Assembly (NCBI GenBank): GCA_937923145.1
Contig: CALAJT010000010.1
Span: 1 to 62,435 of the forward strand
Reading direction: 5' to 3'
DNA: 62,435 nt
Source of the DNA: an uncultured Rubritalea sp.
GTDB lineage: Bacteria; Verrucomicrobiota; Verrucomicrobiia; Verrucomicrobiales; Akkermansiaceae
A program made the position numbers and the translations under genes. Under the pieces are notes generated by a model that was given only the letters and a program-made list of their open reading frames with translations, was not told where the DNA came from and searched no databases. The stretch's first letter is position 1; every line of letters starts with the position of its first letter. This document shows, piece by piece, positions 59,398 through 62,435 of the stretch.

Positions 59398-61086
59398 CTA
59401 GCGGACTCTAATTTCTACTCTACGGCTGAGTTTCTTATCTACATCTGATCCTTCTGCTCCGAAAAATTCCACCTTAGTTCGTGATATAGGTATTCCTTGT
59501 TCGACTAATTTTGCCTGCACACTAGTGGCTCTTTCTTTACTGAGTTTTTCATTAGAGACAGGATCCCCTGTGTGGTCAGCGAAGCCGCCTATCACGATCA
59601 CTGATTTCTTATCCTCTGATTTTAAAATAACTTTGGCGATCTCCAGCACTAGAGGATCATACATAGTAGCTGCATCTTTCTTACCAGAATCAAAATAGAT
59701 TTTATATTCCTTAAGCTCGTTTCTTAACCGCTTAGCTTCTGCTTTTGTTTTGGCTTCTGCTTGGGCTTCTAATTCTGCTTTTTTCATCTGCTTCTCTTTC
59801 TTACCTGCTGACACAGCAGTATCTACAGCTACATCTTTGTTCATTACCTTAGGAGTTTTAGGCTTGGCATCTTTGTTATAGATGAGCTCTATTTTAGTGG
59901 CTGTGCCTCCGAATTTTTCAATCAAAGATTTTGGGTAGGCAGGGTCTGTAGTGATTCCGGTCACTTTAGCTACCATATCATTCTCATAGTAGATCTTACC
60001 GCGCACTGTGTTTCTCAGTTGTTCACTGAGCAGTTTTTGATCAGCAGATGTCCAGATGTATTCAGAACTGCGCTCGTCTGGAGCTATTTCGCTCTTAAAT
60101 TTATATTGGTTGCTCACATTCTGAGTGAAGCTCTTGATGTAGGATGATAGATTCACACTATCATTACGATTCGCATATCCTGATAGCACTACAACTCTCT
60201 GCTTATCATCTTTCTCAATAATGAATTCGGGACGATATTTTAAATTATTCTCTACTTTTAGCGGTTCTATTTCAGTCGACTTGAGCAGAGGCTCTAGTTT
60301 TTTAGTTAATGACCTAAACTCTGCCCTACTGCTCAATGTCCCTGTTAGTGCAACAGATGCAGGGTTATCCACTATTTTTACTGAGCCTTTACCGACGTTA
60401 GATTTGATGATCATTGCTATATAATCATCTATTTCGAGTACCTTGCCTGACACTGCCACCTGATCCTTAGAGACGATCATATTATCGGTAATCACTGCTG
60501 ACTTAAATTGTTTTTTTACTAATGATATAAACGCATTTTTCTCTGCAGTATTAGAAAGTTTACCATCTATACGAATCTCGTTCTTACGATCATTCCACTC
60601 CACGTAGACCGCGCTTGAAGCAAGAACTGTTTTAGGCTCAATTTTAGGCTCTTCTATAATTTCAGGCTCAAGGTCAGGCTCAGCCTTCACTTCTGGCATT
60701 GGGGTAGGCGGAGTAGGCTCTTCATTAATCTCAGGTATGCCTGCTATAACCTCCGGCTCAATTGGTGCATCTGGGGCAAATTCAAACTTTACATTGATAT
60801 CATCAAAATCAACGGTGGCTCCATAGACACTTTTGACAATGTTTTCTACATTCACTTTTACACTTTCCTCGGTTTCTCCAGGCTCGGCGATTCTACGGAT
60901 ATTTATTTTCTCCGCATGTAGATGGTTCATTTCAATGTCTGCATCTAGGTAACCTGAGTTTCCTAGAGCTTGGCGCACATCCTTCTTTAACATTCCCTCG
61001 TGAAACTCGCGTAGCTGTGGGGCGACAAAATATGTCGAACCAGCTGTAATAGCTACAAGACCTAGTATGAGGAGGATGAATTTCAT
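59398..61086 (-). CDS. BON/OmpA-domain envelope protein
   Basis: The 562-residue protein is read from the ATG at 61086 (MKFILLILGL); an upstream in-frame extension of 42 residues does not look like part of it. An N-terminal hydrophobic segment (signal or anchor) is followed by several BON-like alpha/beta modules, a Pro/Glu-rich segment (about 125-155) and more BON-like repeats. The C-terminal OmpA peptidoglycan-binding domain has GGFADHTGD, NEKLSKERATSVQAKL and SRRVEIRVR, so the residues that bind diaminopimelate are present. The layout recalls the mycobacterial BON+OmpA protein ArfA. It heads the three-gene unit and would link the membrane to the wall. Confidence 0.82.
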   Translation of the reverse strand: MKFILLILGLVAITAGSTYFVAPQLREFHEGMLKKDVRQALGNSGYLDADIEMNHLHAEKINIRRIAEPGETEESVKVNVENIVKSVYGATVDFDDINVKFEFAPDAPIEPEVIAGIPEINEEPTPPTPMPEVKAEPDLEPEIIEEPKIEPKTVLASSAVYVEWNDRKNEIRIDGKLSNTAEKNAFISLVKKQFKSAVITDNMIVSKDQVAVSGKVLEIDDYIAMIIKSNVGKGSVKIVDNPASVALTGTLSSRAEFRSLTKKLEPLLKSTEIEPLKVENNLKYRPEFIIEKDDKQRVVVLSGYANRNDSVNLSSYIKSFTQNVSNQYKFKSEIAPDERSSEYIWTSADQKLLSEQLRNTVRGKIYYENDMVAKVTGITTDPAYPKSLIEKFGGTATKIELIYNKDAKPKTPKVMNKDVAVDTAVSAGKKEKQMKKAELEAQAEAKTKAEAKRLRNELKEYKIYFDSGKKDAATMYDPLVLEIAKVILKSEDKKSVIVIGGFADHTGDPVSNEKLSKERATSVQAKLVEQGIPISRTKVEFFGAEGSDVDKKLSRRVEIRVR

Positions 61087-61295
61087 GTTTATACAATTGA
61101 TTTTGAACACTTGGGGGGCTTTATTGTCACATTTTAAAAAAAAATGGGATGACAAGGTGGATATTATGGCTAAATTAAAGGTTAAGGCAATGCTTATTTT
61201 AAAAAAAACCATCTTATCAGTATCTTATGAATCAATTTTATCTAAAAACATGGATTTCCATTGAACCATTTTCTTTAGCGTTCTAGATTGTGCGA

Positions 61296-61730
61296 ATGAC
61301 TCCGCAGCGCCTATCCATATCACAATACGTCATGGCATTAGCCCATGTAGCCAGTCTTCGTAGTGAAGATCCATTTCGTAAAGTAGGTGCTGCTGCTCTA
61401 GATTTTGATAATCGCGTTATAGGTACAGCTTACAATGGACTGGCACCTGGCTATGACGCGCCAGATGGATTCTGGGCAGATCGCGATAAACGCCAGAAAT
61501 ACATGCTCCACGCTGAGGTGAATCTCTGTAGTCTATTTAAGCGTGGTGAAGCCCGAGTCATAGCCACCACTACGATGCCATGTACCTCCTGCATGCAAAC
61601 ACTCTGTGCATACGGAGTCCAAGAAGTCTACTACGCTGAGGAATATAAGGCCTCGGACGCTAAAGAGATAGCAAAAACCTATGGTGTTAAGCTAGAGCAA
61701 GTCACCGATTTTCCGCAGATTCAGTTCTAA
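61296..61730 (+). CDS. dCMP/cytidine-deaminase-family protein
   Basis: The 144-residue protein (ATG at 61296; a GTG two codons earlier is also in frame) has the zinc-deaminase motifs HAEVNL and PCTSCMQTL with the GAAAL strand before them. The layout fits deoxycytidylate deaminase-type enzymes, making dUMP for thymidylate synthesis. Its stop directly abuts that of the next, convergent gene. Confidence 0.85.
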   Translation: MTPQRLSISQYVMALAHVASLRSEDPFRKVGAAALDFDNRVIGTAYNGLAPGYDAPDGFWADRDKRQKYMLHAEVNLCSLFKRGEARVIATTTMPCTSCMQTLCAYGVQEVYYAEEYKASDAKEIAKTYGVKLEQVTDFPQIQF

Positions 61731-61985
61731 TCAACCTTCAGGAACTTCAGGTAAAGCATTCAGCAACTCCTGATACCTATCCACATCGAAATCTCGCTTA
61801 TCTATAAACATGCGATTCGACTCATCTGCTAAGCAGAGAGCTATTAGCATTTTAGCCTCTTCAGCCACTTCTCCATTAGTAACTAGGCGGTCAAAAGTAG
61901 TTTTTACGTATCGCGTATCATTAGACTCAAGTTGCTGCTCCACTGCCGGCACAAGCTTCTCTACAAAATTTTCCTCTTCGAACAT
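61731..61985 (-). CDS. Hypothetical small acidic protein
   Basis: The 84-residue protein is not recognised. It is acidic and helical, with DTRYVKTTFDRLVTNG and KMLIALCLADESNRMF. No signal peptide or membrane segment is present. Its stop codon touches that of the deaminase gene, and it starts with a normal ATG. It may be a small conserved protein of the phylum; no function can be given. Confidence 0.6.
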   Translation of the reverse strand: MFEEENFVEKLVPAVEQQLESNDTRYVKTTFDRLVTNGEVAEEAKMLIALCLADESNRMFIDKRDFDVDRYQELLNALPEVPEG

Positions 61986-62270
61986 GGACTCATTATAATA
62001 CTAGCTTATAAATTATCAACCTTCCCTATAAAAAATAATTATCCCATATTCTATGACATGCCAATTTGGGTTACAACTTATGAAATTTACATCAACAGGT
62101 TATAGGGAACTTCTGTAAACTCATCAAACTAGTGGAATCAAGATTTTAGGATTTTTTCACCTTCATCAAGGTGTCGCATTTTCGCGTGATGGGCTTCAAA
62201 CTAGCTCCTTTTCGAGGGCGTTGATTCCTATCTTAGTCTGATTTAGCTGTGGTTTCAGGGTTTCTACCTG
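61986..62270. other. Spacer between the last gene and the IS5 remnant
   Basis: The 285 bp hold no supported gene. A CACCTT-CATC-AAGGTG hairpin is at 62158-62173. The right part probably includes the untranslated end of the IS5-type element. Confidence 0.45.
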
Positions 62271-62435
62271 TTATCTCATTAGGAAGGCGTAACGATCCAT
62301 ATTATAGGTAAGGTTACAGAGGGAGTTATGCTGCTTGGCTCGCTTTAAACCGATTGTCCTGCAGTAGTCGGCTCCCATTTGGGACATCCTACCAAAAACG
62401 TGTTCTACTCGCACTCTGATCTTAGTGATCCGTTT
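62271..62435 (-). mobile_element. C-terminal end of an IS5-type transposase (partial)
   Basis: On the minus strand from the window edge to a TAA at 62271-62273, 54 codons read RVRVEHVFGRMSQMG, then RTIGLKRAK and NLTYNMDRYAFL. This is the conserved end of IS5/IS1031-type DDE transposases, including the final E of the catalytic triad (VEHVFG). The rest of the element lies outside the window. The IS end should be between the stop and about 62100, but no inverted repeat could be fixed. Confidence 0.8.

Noticed and set aside
62158-62173. CACCTT-CATC-AAGGTG hairpin as a terminator
   Set aside because: The T-run precedes the stem on the plus strand and becomes an A-run on the minus strand, so it does not fit a terminator on either strand.

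Overview
ORGANISM. The window looks like a chromosomal piece (or whole contig) of a Gram-negative PVC-superphylum bacterium, most likely Verrucomicrobiota. The grounds are lipid A genes (lpxD, lpxI), many short lipoproteins with clear lipoboxes, a PVC-type membrane-bound dehydrogenase/cytochrome c protein, a lysine-rich histone-H1-like protein, and start codons that mostly lack Shine-Dalgarno sequences. The phylum is an inference; there is no rRNA or tRNA gene here to test it. Both ends run into transposase sequence (a truncated DDE transposase at 182-1147, an IS5-type transposase C-terminus at 62271-62435), so the contig may simply stop at repeated insertion sequences. LAYOUT 1-21 kb. A degenerate IS and AT-rich spacer are followed by a Cys-rich lipoprotein, pyruvate dehydrogenase E2, a DUF3500 protein and an AddA-like helicase-nuclease. 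Next come an L,D-transpeptidase lipoprotein, sufE-tatD, a LysM lipoprotein, a thioredoxin-fold protein without its cysteines, the histone-like protein, a KpsS-like capsule/Kdo-type transferase, a glycosyltransferase-metallophosphatase fusion, lpxD-trmL, and the sulfate-activation operon cysC-cysD-cysN. LAYOUT 20-35 kb. A degenerate M15-type peptidase and sbcD-sbcC precede a three-gene cluster (YchJ, DUF1877-like, papain-like). Then follow fabG, a His-rich lipoprotein, alaS-ridA, a glycine-zipper lipoprotein and a large carboxyltransferase without a biotinyl domain. LAYOUT 35-50 kb. The replication genes dnaA and dnaN lie beside rex, lpxI, a stand-alone coaB and an inositol-monophosphatase-family gene. 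sucA-sucB (2-oxoglutarate dehydrogenase E1/E2) are divergent from an ABC ATPase coupled to an LptF/LptG-type permease; then come a small lipoprotein and an Rpe-like barrel behind a Tm-1/UPF0261 fragment. LAYOUT 50-62 kb. A PVC cytochrome is followed by a three-gene membrane cluster: a BON/OmpA peptidoglycan-binding protein, a 90-residue membrane protein, and a 1,824-residue membrane-anchored coiled coil ending in a helix-hairpin-helix-like domain. The window closes with a dCMP-deaminase-family gene, a small hypothetical and the IS5 remnant. HOW THE GENES FIT TOGETHER. Most of the window is housekeeping: TCA cycle/pyruvate oxidation, replication and repair, sulfate activation, envelope lipid and peptidoglycan maintenance. 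The strongest candidate for an undescribed system is the OmpA/BON - small TM - giant coiled-coil cluster at 53506-61086. Its coiled coil is divided by a recurring D/N-T-S-E-h-D marker, often exactly 55 residues apart. A second theme is loss of standard catalytic or docking residues: thioredoxin SPWS, an M15 domain without two zinc ligands, an Rpe barrel with D to N, and SucB without a subunit-binding domain. A third is scattered short tandem heptanucleotide repeats between and inside genes.
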